Positions 34,443 through 45,502 of a stretch of DNA of 64,000 bases are shown here, in pieces. Origin of the DNA: Calonectria ilicicola (Eukaryota; Ascomycota; Sordariomycetes; Hypocreales; Nectriaceae); the NCBI GenBank assembly GCA_020809705.1, contig CP085832.1, positions 4,588,001 through 4,652,000 on the forward strand. Direction: 5' to 3'. The notes under the pieces are model-generated. The model was not told the DNA's origin. It worked only from the letters and a program-made list of their open reading frames with translations, and did not search any database. The translations under genes were made by a program, and so were the position numbers. Positions within the stretch are counted from its first letter, which is position 1. The number at the start of each line of letters is the position of its first letter.

Positions 34443-35034
34443 GAGGCGGTGAGGTATTTGATTCGTTCACATATTACATTTTGTCCTTGCATTTAATTGG
34501 TGGTTGGGAACTGAGTCTTTTTTTCTGTCATATAGTCTGACACCTCGTGTGATGCAATCCCGAGGTCGTTTTTCTCGGTCAGCTCATGACCCGAGACTAG
34601 GCCCAGACGGTGTGCATAGGAGCTAATGAATTGCCTTCCTAAGAAGGGCGACGATATAGCCTGAATGAGCGCTAGTAATGTTCCACGAATAAAATAGTTT
34701 GATGGATCGCAACACCTCTAAACTCAGACGGAAGCTTAATTCCCTGCAATAGGCTCATTTAAGAAACCCTGGTCACTGTCCACCCCGCAAACCCCACAAC
34801 TTTGTACGAGCATCGCCATCGCAGGTGACGTCAAAAAGAGAAACTCGGATGTGTAAACCCCGAGGCTCGGGTTGAAAGAGGCCGTAATGGATCTTGGCAA
34901 GCCAAGTAATTGACATGCATGGTTATAAACATTCATAAACATACCATGGCATTTATTTCGCCTCACCGCAAAGCGCCAAAATTGCGCTTCAAGCTCTTTG
35001 TTCCATTTTGGCCTAGCAGCGCTCTGCCACAAAC
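34443..35034. other. gene-free stretch
   Basis: Intergenic spacer between the deaminase and lyase genes; no coding signal beyond shadows. Confidence 0.55.
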
Positions 35035-37023
35035 ATGGTGGTGTTCTCAAAGAGCACGGTAGCAATTTTTGCTGGGCTTATAGGCCGTTGCATGGCAGCC
35101 TTGACCACGGGGGAAAATAGTACTCATTTCATACTCTCCAATGATCGTTTTGCCGTGGCCCTAGCCAAGTCAGGCGGCCAAATTATTGATCTAGTTTTAG
35201 ATGGTCAGGATTTACTTGGACCCGTCAGTGGCAATCGGGGCAAAGGACCATATCTCGACTGCTCATGTATTCCTTCGGGATTTTGGACGCCGGGGGGCAG
35301 CGCGACCTACAAATTCGTCAATGGAACAGATGCTACTGGGAAGGCCTATGGTGGCATTATCATGACCGACACATACAAGCCAACCAATCAGACACTGTCA
35401 CAATACTTGTTTCTTCGCGATGGAGAGACAGGGCTGCACGCCTTCTCTCGTGTCACTTATTTCAACGCGACCACACCTTTTCTTCGCAGCCTTGGAGAGT
35501 TACGCACTCTCTTTAGACCAAATTCTGACATGTGGACACATTTCTCGACAAGCGATGGCAACTATGGGCCGCTCCCACTCTCGAGCACCCAAGGTGTGAC
35601 TGTTCAAGATGCAACTACGTACTTGGGCGACTCAACAAACGATCCTTTCGTGCAACAATACTCTGATTATTTCACCAAGTACACCCTGGCTGAATCCTGG
35701 CGCAACCATGACGTCCATGGGATGTTTAGCGACGGTTCACACACTACCGACGGCAGCACTTTTGGCGCTTGGCTTGTTCACAACACTCGTGAGACATATT
35801 ATGGTGGCCCAATCCATTCGGATCTTGTGGTTGATGGAATTGTGTACAACTACCTAGTATCAGGTCATTATGGCGCTCCAATGCCTAACATCACACACGG
35901 CTTTGATCGCACATGGGGTCCCCAGTTCTATTACTTTAACAAAGGGAGCTCTGATGCAACAGTGGCAGAACTGAGGGCAGATGCCGCCAAATATGCCGAT
36001 CCGGAATGGAATGCCGACTTTTATGACGCCATTGCACCCCACGTTCCCAACTTTGCTCCTTCGTCAGGCCGTACCACTTTCAAAGGAAGCATCAAACTTC
36101 CAAAGGGAGCTAAAAAGCCGATAATTGTTCTTTCTGAGAACAAACAAGATTTCCAGCTCAATGTCTTTGACACTAAATCGCTTCAGTATTGGGCCGAGAT
36201 TGACAGCTTCGGAAAATTTAGCATCCCTCGCGTTGTGGAAGGAACTTACAGATTGACATTGTACGCCGACGAAATATTCGGTTGGTTCATCAAGGATGAC
36301 GTTAAAATCTCACGATCCAATAGTGAAGTGCGCCTCACTTGGAACGAGGAGAGCTCAGGCAAAGAGATATGGCGCATTGGAGTTCCAGACAAGTCAGCTG
36401 GTGAATATCGCCACGGATATGCCCTAGACACTTCGAAGCCATTGGAGCCAGAACAATACAGGATTTACTGGGGCAAATACGACTACCCTGCTGACTTCCC
36501 AAACGGTATCAATTTTGAAGTGGGGAAGAGCAAAGAATCTGAGGACTTTAATTATATCCACTGGTCATTCTTTCCCTCACAGGGAAATCATCTTCGATCA
36601 GAGCCCTATTATGACAATACCAACAACTGGACAATTACGTTCGATTTGACCAAGAGCCAGCTGAGCAAGGTCAAAACAGCCACCTTTACAGTGCAAATAG
36701 CGGGCACCAAAACTGCCAATGGCAACTCCAAATGGACATACCTGGATGACCAATACAGCAACCTGCCCTGGACTGTTAATGTCAATGGAAAATATGAGTC
36801 GACATGGTTAATCCCCTATTGGAGAAGTGGATCTTGCGGTGTCAGGAGTGGTGTTTCGTGCCAAAACATTGAGAACAAATTCGTCTTTCCCTCTTCAAAT
36901 TTGCAGCAAGGGAAAAACGAGTTCGTCTTGAGCCTGCCCTTCAACGCTACGAGTGTAGAAACAGCATTGCTTCCAGACTCTCTATACGTGCAGTACGATG
37001 CGTTGCGTCTCGAACTAAAATAG
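35035..37023 (+). CDS. rhamnogalacturonan lyase (PL4), 662 aa, secreted
   Basis: Cleaves the rhamnose-galacturonate bond of the pectin rhamnogalacturonan I backbone by beta-elimination. Single exon. N-terminus MVVFSKSTVAIFAGLIGRCM followed by AALTTG is a signal peptide. Three domains follow in the family order: a beta-sandwich catalytic domain (residues about 22-330; SNDRFAVALAKSGGQI, GPYLDCSC, FLRDGETGLHAFSRVTYF, MFSDGSHTTDGSTFGAWLVH, FNKGSSDATVAELRADAAKY), a fibronectin-type domain (about 345-425; GRTTFKGSIKLPKGAKKPII), and a C-terminal carbohydrate-binding jelly roll (about 430-660; EYRHGYALDTSKPLEPEQYR, DFNYIHWSFF, YVQYDALRLEL). Length near 660 fits the longer RglB-type group rather than the shorter RglA type. 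Twelve or so N-glycosylation sequons. Indicates access to plant cell-wall pectin. Usually induced by rhamnose in relatives. Confidence 0.92.
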   Translation: MVVFSKSTVAIFAGLIGRCMAALTTGENSTHFILSNDRFAVALAKSGGQIIDLVLDGQDLLGPVSGNRGKGPYLDCSCIPSGFWTPGGSATYKFVNGTDATGKAYGGIIMTDTYKPTNQTLSQYLFLRDGETGLHAFSRVTYFNATTPFLRSLGELRTLFRPNSDMWTHFSTSDGNYGPLPLSSTQGVTVQDATTYLGDSTNDPFVQQYSDYFTKYTLAESWRNHDVHGMFSDGSHTTDGSTFGAWLVHNTRETYYGGPIHSDLVVDGIVYNYLVSGHYGAPMPNITHGFDRTWGPQFYYFNKGSSDATVAELRADAAKYADPEWNADFYDAIAPHVPNFAPSSGRTTFKGSIKLPKGAKKPIIVLSENKQDFQLNVFDTKSLQYWAEIDSFGKFSIPRVVEGTYRLTLYADEIFGWFIKDDVKISRSNSEVRLTWNEESSGKEIWRIGVPDKSAGEYRHGYALDTSKPLEPEQYRIYWGKYDYPADFPNGINFEVGKSKESEDFNYIHWSFFPSQGNHLRSEPYYDNTNNWTITFDLTKSQLSKVKTATFTVQIAGTKTANGNSKWTYLDDQYSNLPWTVNVNGKYESTWLIPYWRSGSCGVRSGVSCQNIENKFVFPSSNLQQGKNEFVLSLPFNATSVETALLPDSLYVQYDALRLELK

Positions 37024-37204
37024 GCACCAAAAGGCTTTGCATATTGTTGCAAATACCCTTGGCACTTTTATCCAAGTTTAGAATGTTGTATCAATTAATA
37101 ACTAGTCTACAACAAAATTTTCTCCCTCGTGATTCCAAAGTTAAATGTCAATCTTCCACGTGCCTCATAAATCACCTCACAATCTGAACGTCCATCTTGT
37201 TCAT

Positions 37205-39271
37205 TTACATCCTAAATTCAACAGTCAGCGTCACTCGCGGAGATTATATTGTTTATGGGGCTTACCTTTCTAGAGGAGTAAGACCCAGCAGTTTCAGGCC
37301 ATCGCAGAGTACTGTTTGAGCCGAGACATATAGTGCCAATCGGGCCAGCTTCACTTCGCGGTCGCTCTTTAGAACGTTGAGGTGTTCGTAGCTGGAGTTG
37401 ACTTCATGCGTAAGTTTGAACAGGTAGGTAACAACTGTCACAGGCTCTTTCGTCTCAAATGTTCGCTTGAACACGTCAGGCCATTGTACAAGTCTTCGTA
37501 CAATGACAATAGCATGCTCCTCTTTCAGCAACGAGTACTCTGCTTTCTTGATTTCACTCAGTGATATTTCTGATTTTCGAATAATGGAACAGAGACGAGC
37601 ATGCGAGTATTGAAGATAAGGTCCAGTATCGCCCTCAAAAGAGGTCATTCTGTCCACATCATATGTGTAGCCGTTAATCCTATTGCTTCTAGTCAGTGTT
37701 ATTTCTATCAAACAAGATGTGAATTCTGACCTCTTGCTACTCATATCCTGGATCAGCACCGCAGAAATGCCCAAGATATCCGCAGTCTTTTCCGGCTCTT
37801 CAACTTGAGCATACTTGGAGTCATTCTTTTGCATTACTTGATGCATTTTCTCAGCCGCATCATCAAAAACTTCATCCAAAAATTCAACATCGCCTGATCG
37901 TGTGCGCATTTTTTGGACGAGGCCAAAGTTGATGTGTTGTAAGCGATTAGCCAGGTCAACTTTTCCCATAAGCTCGACGATCTTGATGAGCCTCATCATG
38001 TGCAAGTCCTGTTCGTTGGCAATAACATAAATCATCTTGTCATAGCCATATGCATCATATCGCTGAAAGACAGCAGCAATATCTCGGACCAAATAAATAC
38101 TGGTACTATCCTTTTTCCTCACAATTGCCTTGCCGAGGCGCTTGGAATATTTCTCCAAATTGACAATCATGGCTCCATCAGATTCCTCTGTCAAGCCTTT
38201 CTCGCCTAATATCTTGAGCGCTTCTTCAATGCCGGAAGCTTTGACCTGTGATTCGCCGTCATATACGTCATATTGAATGTTGAGGCGAGCAAACGTAGCC
38301 GTATAACGTTCAATGCTAAGTTCGCGGAACGTTTTCCATAAGCTCAATGCTTCCTCGTCCCCGTCACACATGCGTTTAAAGTATTGACGAGCTCGCTCAT
38401 CTACACTGCTGTTTCGGAGTTGTTGGGCTTCTTCTTTCAGAGCGCTAGCAGGCTCACCTTTTTCCTCAAGCTCCAAAATCTTTGCTTCTTTTTCATGAAT
38501 AATCTTCTTTTCTTCTCGAGATATTTTGCTTATTTTGACGTAGACATCAAAAAGGTGTCGAATAGGGTCACCGGTGAGTTCTTCATGGCTACCAAATTCG
38601 TTAAAGCCTACCCAGAGAACACCATATTGCTTGCCCCAATCACCAAGATAATTAAGACGCACAACATCCCAATTAGCTTGCTCGTATAAATTGGCAATAA
38701 ATCCACCAATTATGGTACTGCGCAGGTGTCCAACGTGGAAGGGCTTGGCGATGTTTGGAGAGCCAAAATCGATCACAATGCGCTTCTTGCCCCTGCTAGG
38801 ATCGGCCGGGTCTTTCAATCCAGCAGTAACATTGCGGCCATAGTCTTTGGGGTTTTCCATGATAAGAGAAAGTACAACGAAGGCGAGCTCGGTCGGTTTA
38901 AAAAAGAACTTGATGAAAGTACGGTCGGCTTCCGGGCGTTCTAAGAGCGGCGTGTCGGGAAACTAATAAAGGGGATAAAATTAGCAAGCAGACCGCAAAA
39001 TAGAGGTTTTCAATCTCACTTCATCCTGTATCTTTCTAGCTAAATCTTCTGGTTTATGATTTTTGAGACGAAGAGCCGGAACAGCCAGCATCAAATCCGC
39101 CTTGAGCACCGGACTGGTTTGGATCGCCGGAAGAATCGCAGACGGCACTACACCGGTCAAGCTGGAAATCAATTTCGCAAGGTGGGAACGGTAAGAATCT
39201 AGTGGATTTGCGACAAGGTCATGCACATGATCAACCTCCAGGTTGCGGAGGATGGGGAGTAAAGAATCCAT
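37205..39271 (-). CDS. arginyl-tRNA synthetase, 634 aa
   Basis: Class I enzyme charging tRNA-Arg. Exons on the minus strand: 39271-39020, 38962-37731, 37679-37266 and 37211-37205, sum 635 codons. The last exon is only seven bases and supplies the final Met and stop, giving the family-typical C-terminus TPLERM; reading through the 54-bp intron instead would end one residue earlier. Domains: N-terminal additional domain (1-110), catalytic Rossmann core with the HIGH-like PNIAKPFHVGHLRSTIIGGF, a CP insertion with a coiled-coil segment (EEKKIIHEKEAKILELEEKG), a KMSKS-like region MRTRSGDVEFLDEV, and the DALR anticodon-binding domain with TGPYLQYSHAR and LGLTP at the end. No clear mitochondrial presequence from the ATG at 39271; a longer in-frame start would need a non-ATG codon, though fungi often use one gene for both compartments. 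Confidence 0.95.
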
Positions 39272-40613
39272 GACGTCTTCTGAGGAAAGTTGAGAAGAGT
39301 GGTTTAACAGCGTCACGAAGCAGGTTTAAACATTCAGGCCAGAAATCCAAGGGCAGATTTACTTTTCCATTTGAACCACAGTGCGTAATGCCATATTTTG
39401 TCGTCTAAAAATGCCTTGCGATGCATGTGGCCAAGTATGAGTCAGCTGGCTCTCTAAGTATTGGCTCAGTCCGCCCGTTCACCCTTACTTTATACATCTC
39501 CGTAGTCGCAATGAGCCTATCTGACTCATTTTAATACGGCCCTTAAAGTTTATTGGCCTAGATCTTGTGTTAAAATGCAACGCGCCGCAATCAAGCGATC
39601 GCGGAGTCATAGATATGTACGGTTTGAGCCGCAAGGGTTGGAGTCATTCCCATCGAAGGGCCATGCATTTAAAATTAATGTTGTGCCTTTTAAATTTTCT
39701 ACAAAGGTTCTTGGAAGGTTATTATCAACAGGCTTGAATGCAGAGGGATGCTAGATTAGGTTCTACGCAGCGGGTTGAGACTACACCAAGCACACACACA
39801 CACACACACACATCAAAATCAAACATAACTCTGCAATGAGACCTTAAATCTTTTTATTGTGTATTTAGTTTCTCATGCCAGATGTGTTGACTTTGTGTCA
39901 ATTTGCATGAACAAAACGAACTTGAGACCAGCTTGGGCCAAAACGAATGTGATGCCTACAGCAAGTAACAGCACCACGATCAAACATCATCTTTCAAATA
40001 ATTAATCTTCCTTTCTGCGAATACCAGAAGCCAATAACATAACATCAAAAGATAGGAATACTGCGGATGCAAGAAACTGCTTATTGGTGAATGCTTGACT
40101 GGGTCCTGATTCTCCTGGCGCCGCTTGATGAGTCAGACGACAAAAAGCCCACCGCCTGTCGCGCCCAGGGAGGGATTGAATCAGATATTTCTAAGCACTC
40201 ATCTTGCAAATGCTTTAGCGGTATACCAGAGCAACCCATACAAATCCACCAGCCTTCCAGCATCACAGCTTCAGCCGCGCACAGACCTGTATCAAGAGTA
40301 TCTAGACTAACCGTAAAGAGATAAAAGTGTCCGGTCCAGGGCCCACATTCCGCGTCTCCAGAACGGATCCTTTTAGCTCAATGAGGAATGGGAAACGCCA
40401 TTAAGACTCCTTTCTGACGGATCATGGCTGCCATCATGATGCCAGTTCGGTTGACTGGCTACCTCTTTCATTTTATTGCCTGATATTAAAAATCCTTTCC
40501 ACCTAATACTCGGCACATAAAAAGCCTGCGTCCATCATCGCATTCATGTCTCATATTACTTCACCAACAAAATAGCCCGCTTCTGCGCGTCTTGCTTACT
40601 CAAATTTCCCATC
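39272..40613. other. gene-free stretch
   Basis: Divergent promoter region for arginyl-tRNA synthetase and the acetyltransferase gene. Contains a CA microsatellite. No coding signal; frames at 40081-40324 are short and featureless. Confidence 0.55.
39791..39812. repeat. CA dinucleotide microsatellite
   Basis: Eleven uninterrupted CA units. Confidence 0.95.
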
Positions 40614-42113
40614 ATGATCAATGAAAACCAGTTTCAGAGATTCGCCAGTAAGTCACCTATTATCCGATGGGACTCGATCTATCTCTGACACAAAAAATAA
40701 GGCCCGAATGAGCGACACTTTATTATTCGTCAGGACTTGGGCATATACAATGCGGTAGTCGTGGGTGCAGTCTACGAGTTTCCAGAGAAGACTCTCGTTA
40801 ATTCCCCAAACACCTTTTTTCGCCCACTCCAGCAATGTATGGAGGCTATTCCTCACCTAGGCGTCGTCGTCAAAGATGCACATACCGAGAAGTCATACTT
40901 TGAGCGCCTTTCATTCATCAACCTTGAGGATCATATTTCCATCATCGCCAAGTCCTTCCCCGAGGACGATGTGACTGCAATCCAGAACGAGCTGGGGCCC
41001 ATTATGGACACTCCTTTCCGTTCTGGCATACCGCATTGGAGAATAGTGGTTTCGCCCTTCACAGCCTCCCGCTGTTTTATCGTCTTTGCATTTTCTCACG
41101 GGATTGGCGACGGCATAACTGGGGTTTCCTTTCACCGCACATTTTTGAAGGCGTGCCAAAGCTCGTCATTTGTGGATGTGTTGGAGGATGCCATTTTCCC
41201 AGTTCCAAAAAACCCAATGCCGAGTCCATTTGATACAAAAGAGCGACTTCCCGTATCTTGGCCATATCTGTTGATGCCACTGGTAAAACACTTGTTGCCA
41301 AGCTTTCTGGCCAATCTCTTGGGTCTGCAAGCCACAGTTTCTACTGCCGACGCCAATTGCTGGGTCGGTTCCCCCACGACAAACTATCACGAAGGAGTTC
41401 GCACCAAGCTCAGAGTATTCGAAATCGAAGCAAATGCACTGAAAAAGGTCTTGAGCATGGCGAGACAGCACGACGCGAAACTTACTGGAACAGTTCACCT
41501 ACTCATAGTGCGGGCATTGAGCAAAGCAATCCAGGATCCCAACATCACAAATTTTACGGTTCAAACGCCTGTCAGCCTGCGCAAAGCCGTTGGCATGACC
41601 GATGATGACTGTGGAAATAATGGTTCGGCATGCTACTCGACCTATCCACGCGCCGATGCTGATGCCCCATTCTCCGAAAAAGATTGGGGCGTAGCCCGTT
41701 CGGCGACACGGTATTTGGCAGAGTGCGCCTCAAGACTGCATGATCATCCTACCGCGTTGTTAAGATACGTGAAAAGCATTCGAGGCTGGATAGTTTCCAA
41801 TTTGGGAAAAAGGCGAGAGTGCTCATTTGGGTTGAGCAATGTTGGTTGCTTTGATGCCAGCGCCCCGGACGTTGGTGGAGGCGCGACTGTGCAAACAAAA
41901 CTTGTAAAGATGGTTTTCTCGCATCCTGGGCTTATCAGCGGGTCTCCACTTTGCTTCAATTTGGCGAGCGTCAAGGGAGCGACGTTGATATGTACGGTGA
42001 GCTGGTTGGGGGGAGGGCTCGGCATTCCGGAAAGCAAAGAAGATTCGTTTGTTGACGGGATTTGTCGTACTGTTACAGACGAGTTTGAAAGACTTGCATT
42101 CGATAAATCTTGA
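40614..42113 (+). CDS. alcohol O-acetyltransferase (AATase family), 481 aa
   Basis: Acyl-CoA dependent acyltransferase of the fungal alcohol acetyltransferase family (BAHD-like fold, related to yeast Atf1/Atf2), which makes acetate esters or detoxifies alcohols and sterols. Exons 40614-40647 and 40702-42113 (54-bp intron, GTAAGT...AAG) sum to 482 codons; the short first exon gives MINENQFQRFASPNERHFII, matching the usual N-terminal start. The catalytic HxxxDG motif is FSHGIGDG with His144. Other family blocks: PHWRIVV, FTVQTPVSLRK and FGLSNVG (the structural motif resembling DFGWG). No signal peptide. It is followed 500 bp downstream by a Zn2Cys6 regulator on the same strand, which could control it. 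Substrate unknown. Confidence 0.88.
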
Positions 42114-42612
42114 TTCCGAGAATTGAAGGTTGGGTGTGCTACTAATCGGAATGGGACAAAGAAAGTATTCTAAATTTTCTGAGACATAACAGACGTAATA
42201 ATCACTATTTTTTCTTGTTTTTGAACCGAATCCGTATAAATGAAGCGACATAATATAGCCATTATTTTAATGAAATCAAACTGACTCCCTTTGGATTTAT
42301 ATTTTACCACTTTTCCAGTAGCCCAAGCACAAAGATGGCGCCGTGTAAATTGGCTAATCCACCCTACACCAAAACATCGCGACCAGCCCTGGCCGACACT
42401 AGGGTGGATCGAATCGGACACTGGCCAATGACGCAACGTAAAATGAATCGACCCACTCCTCGGTTTGCCCGGATTTCCGTGGAGCTTCGCGTCGTCACAG
42501 TGTTGTCATCAGGGGTCACGTATCAGTATTTTGTTGCCTCCATCCAATCTCACTTCTTGCCAAGGCTAATTGGTTCTCCAAAATACATAGAGACACCGCC
42601 TCGTCCATTCAT
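42114..42612. other. gene-free stretch
   Basis: Spacer holding the 3' end of the acetyltransferase gene and promoter of the regulator. Nothing else seen. Confidence 0.55.
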
Positions 42613-44175
42613 ATGGAATCAGAAATCTCATTAGACGGCTTGGCCTCTGTCTCATTTGCAAAGCCAAAACCTTCCCTGAGAGGTGCATGTGGGGCCTGTC
42701 ACAAGACAAAGGCAAAATGCATCTTTGAGCCAGGGCATAAACAGTGTTCTAGATGTTGCGCACTTGGAAGACCATGTATTCCTAGGAAGAAGAAACGCAT
42801 GGGTCGTCGCCCTGCGCCGGAACTTTTCCCTCATGGATGCGCCATTCTGGAACTGGACTCAGATAGTGACACGCGACAGGTAACGAAGAAGCCGATTGAC
42901 TCGCAACCCGCCTCTGAAATGGCTAGATTTCCAGGGAACCTAGTCTGGAGTGCTCAGGATATTGGTCTGCTCCAGCCCTCAATACTTTGGGAATCTAGCC
43001 TTGTCGCTGCCGCGGTTGGATCTCTACACTCGTACACTCCCTCACCACCCGTTCAGCCCTACCCAGAGCTCGGGAATATGCTCGCAACAAAAGAGGGCTT
43101 TTTCAAGGCTCATCGAAAATTCATGCTGGGCCAATCCTTTGTTGAAGATTTTCAACTTGCGGTCCGTTCCGTTTTTGCACGTGCCCCAGAGACTTTGGGA
43201 CTCGCGTACTCAACTTGTTTGCATATTTTGAGTTATCGACAGCTGCGACCTCAGGGCTTGGAAGGAATAAATATCAAGTATGGGTCTCAATGCCTCGACT
43301 TGCTCATGCGTGCCTCATCATGTATTCGAGATGCAGAAGACGCCGCGGTTGTCATCATGATGGGCCAGATCCTCCTGGTCTACAACATGATGCTTTCGTG
43401 CGGCTCGCCGCGTAAAACAATAACGCAAGGTGTGCTGTTGGCTGTCAAGGACTGGTACCCGGCTTTGATACAAAAGCCTCTTTTCGATTCTATTACTCTT
43501 ACACCGGTGCTTTTGGACACTATCGATTGCATGATTCGCCGGCAAATGCCAATGGTTCGTCTGCCGGCTGCCGAGAGACTCATTCTTGACAGGATCCTAG
43601 GTCTCTGTTCATCGCTGATGCCATTGATCTACGACTTGTGTGAACAAAGCTATCAAGTCAAGGTCAATGGTTTGGACTCGCTTTCTGCGTTGGATGAGTG
43701 TAACCCGTACAAAGAAATAGAGGACAAAATAAAGGCATGGACCCCTCCCATACCCCCAGAATTGTTCACCAAGTGTTCAAGCTCTGAGATTGCTGCCGTT
43801 TTGGCACAAGCCCGCTCGTACCGAATCGCGGCTCTACTGGTCATACACCGCCTCCGCTTCCCCTTGGGAATCGAAGACGAAATTGGACATAGTTATGCAA
43901 CGACCATTGTTGATGAAGTGACCTTTATGACTCAGTGGCCTGTTAATGGAGCGACGGGTTTCGGGCTTGATTTTCCACTTTTGGTCGCCATGATGGAGAT
44001 GCCAGGCTCGGGGGGAGATTTATTTCGAGCTTTTGGACCTCTCAGGTTTCAGCCTCATCTCTCGAACCAAATGATTGACTTGGTGACATTTGTTCGAAAG
44101 GAATACACGGACGGGTTTAATGGGTTATGGTTTGATTTGGTGGAACGAAGCAATGTCGTCATATTAATTCCTTAA
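42613..44175 (+). CDS. Zn2Cys6 transcription factor, 520 aa
   Basis: DNA-binding regulator of the fungal binuclear zinc cluster class. The cluster is near the N-terminus with Cys26, 29, 36, 45, 48 and 55 (C-x2-C-x6-C-x8-C-x2-C-x6-C), followed by a basic stretch RKKKRMGRRPA that serves as linker/nuclear signal. The remaining 450 residues are mainly helical and resemble the fungal-specific regulatory region (Leu-rich segments such as IAALLVIHRLRFPLG and FGLDFPLLVAMMEMPGSGGD). One exon. Dimers of such proteins recognise CGG triplets. Adjacent genes on the same strand (acetyltransferase upstream, DUF4267 protein downstream) are candidate targets; the CGG-N5-CCG pair at 28.2 kb is another, purely speculative one. 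Confidence 0.92.
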   Translation: MESEISLDGLASVSFAKPKPSLRGACGACHKTKAKCIFEPGHKQCSRCCALGRPCIPRKKKRMGRRPAPELFPHGCAILELDSDSDTRQVTKKPIDSQPASEMARFPGNLVWSAQDIGLLQPSILWESSLVAAAVGSLHSYTPSPPVQPYPELGNMLATKEGFFKAHRKFMLGQSFVEDFQLAVRSVFARAPETLGLAYSTCLHILSYRQLRPQGLEGINIKYGSQCLDLLMRASSCIRDAEDAAVVIMMGQILLVYNMMLSCGSPRKTITQGVLLAVKDWYPALIQKPLFDSITLTPVLLDTIDCMIRRQMPMVRLPAAERLILDRILGLCSSLMPLIYDLCEQSYQVKVNGLDSLSALDECNPYKEIEDKIKAWTPPIPPELFTKCSSSEIAAVLAQARSYRIAALLVIHRLRFPLGIEDEIGHSYATTIVDEVTFMTQWPVNGATGFGLDFPLLVAMMEMPGSGGDLFRAFGPLRFQPHLSNQMIDLVTFVRKEYTDGFNGLWFDLVERSNVVILIP

Positions 44176-44453
44176 TAAGGGTGGAGTTGGAGATTCAAAT
44201 AATGAGCTTGTGAGATAGAATTTAGACAATTTTTAATGACTGTCATCGAAATGGGTGACCACACTGAGCTTTATCCGTGATCTACAAGTGAGTGGACTTT
44301 AGCCGCTAACGTATGGAAGATTATATATCCGAGTCTAGTCACTGGTTGATCGCTAGTGCATCATCACGATACGTCCTACATCACACGCGTTGCCTCGCAA
44401 TTTTGGAGGTGAAAGCCGATCGTGCAAATATTGCACGAGAAAGAAAGTGCAAA

Positions 44454-44852
44454 ATGGCTTTTGTTTTTACACCTCGCCCGTTTTCCGGCTGGCATGTTCC
44501 GCCGCTCTTCCTTGCGACTGCCTTCACCTTTGGTGGCATGCTCCCAATGTGGAAGCCAACCAGGGCCATGCGCGAATTTGGGCTTCCCGAGCACGTCGTT
44601 ACATCCCCGCCCGCGCAATCATGCTTTACCGTGTACGGATCTCGCATGTCCATAATTGGTTTAGCCATGTACTCGTTTTATCTAAAGGGCGACTTGGCAT
44701 CTGTGGATACCCTCATGAGCCTTCTAACGTTGGCTGGCGTTGTGGACGGCTATATATGCTGGAAGGAGGGTGTTCCTGGTCAAGGACTATTTAGGTTTCT
44801 GTCGGGCGTGGTTGTTGGTGGATGGGGTTTGTTGGGGCTGAGTTCGAAGTGA
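44454..44852 (+). CDS. DUF4267 family small membrane protein, 132 aa
   Basis: Start at 44454 (MAFVFTPRPFSGWH) is chosen because relatives of this fungal DUF4267 group begin there; the upstream in-frame extension is not protein-like. Four hydrophobic helices: around PPLFLATAFTFGGMLP, SRMSIIGLAMYSFYLKG, TLMSLLTLAGVVDGYICW and FLSGVVVGGWGLLGL. The motifs CFTVYGSR and VDGYICWKEG are conserved. Function unknown; such genes are often near metabolic genes and redox enzymes. Probably in an intracellular or plasma membrane. Confidence 0.75.
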   Translation: MAFVFTPRPFSGWHVPPLFLATAFTFGGMLPMWKPTRAMREFGLPEHVVTSPPAQSCFTVYGSRMSIIGLAMYSFYLKGDLASVDTLMSLLTLAGVVDGYICWKEGVPGQGLFRFLSGVVVGGWGLLGLSSK

Positions 44853-44950
44853 GCTTAACTACATGTGCGTCACTTTAATTTAGCGAGGAAAGCAATTGAA
44901 CGATGCAACTTCGACTATGGTAGTCTATCTTGACATGAATTTATGAATGG

Positions 44951-45502
44951 TTACTTCAAGTGTTTGCTAAAGAATGTTGCACTGCCGAAGCGCCCATCTG
45001 CGAAGGCGGCATAGTCTTGGCATGTCCCCCACTCTTTCCAACCCGTTTTGCTATAAAATTCACGTGCAGGTGTCAATGAGGACGTGTCCAAGTTTAGCAT
45101 TAAAAGTCCAAGCTCTTCCCTCGCAAACGATTCGACGTGACTCATAAGTGATCGAGCTATACCGAGACGACGAGCCGATGGCCGGACGAGGAGCTTCGCA
45201 ATCTCGGCTCGGTGTGCATGCGTCACCTTGGGGATTGTTTGGAGCTGGACAGTGGCGAGAATCTCCCCGTCAGTTTCGGGTGATGTGACGATAAATAAGT
45301 AGCATGTTGTTATTTTTGCGTCGAGTTTCGACCCAATAGAAATCCAATACTCGTCGGCTTCTTCATTTGAGAGTGGCGCAAGAAATCCTAGTGAGGAAGT
45401 CTCAGGATTAATGTTGACACAGGACTGAAGTAGCGTCCTCAAAGACCCCAGATGTCGGAGTAAGGTATCCTTCGAGGTGATTTGGACGATTGGGTGCTCC
45501 AT
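44951..45502 (-). CDS. GNAT-family N-acetyltransferase, 183 aa
   Basis: Transfers acetyl from acetyl-CoA to an amine. Start at 45502 (MEHPIVQITSKD) is chosen over an in-frame upstream codon by family length. Motif A is VRPSARRLGIARSLMSHVE (R-R-L-G-I-A pyrophosphate-binding turn), preceded by the beta-4 strand AEIAKLLV and followed by motif B LLMLNLDTSSLTPAREFYSK and GWKEWG. These match the small-molecule or antibiotic-acetylating GNAT group. Single exon, convergent with the DUF4267 gene. Substrate unknown. Confidence 0.88.
   Translation of the reverse strand: MEHPIVQITSKDTLLRHLGSLRTLLQSCVNINPETSSLGFLAPLSNEEADEYWISIGSKLDAKITTCYLFIVTSPETDGEILATVQLQTIPKVTHAHRAEIAKLLVRPSARRLGIARSLMSHVESFAREELGLLMLNLDTSSLTPAREFYSKTGWKEWGTCQDYAAFADGRFGSATFFSKHLK

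Noticed and set aside
39791..39812. CA repeat as a regulatory or recombination element
   Set aside because: A plain 22-bp microsatellite in spacer DNA with no further structure around it.
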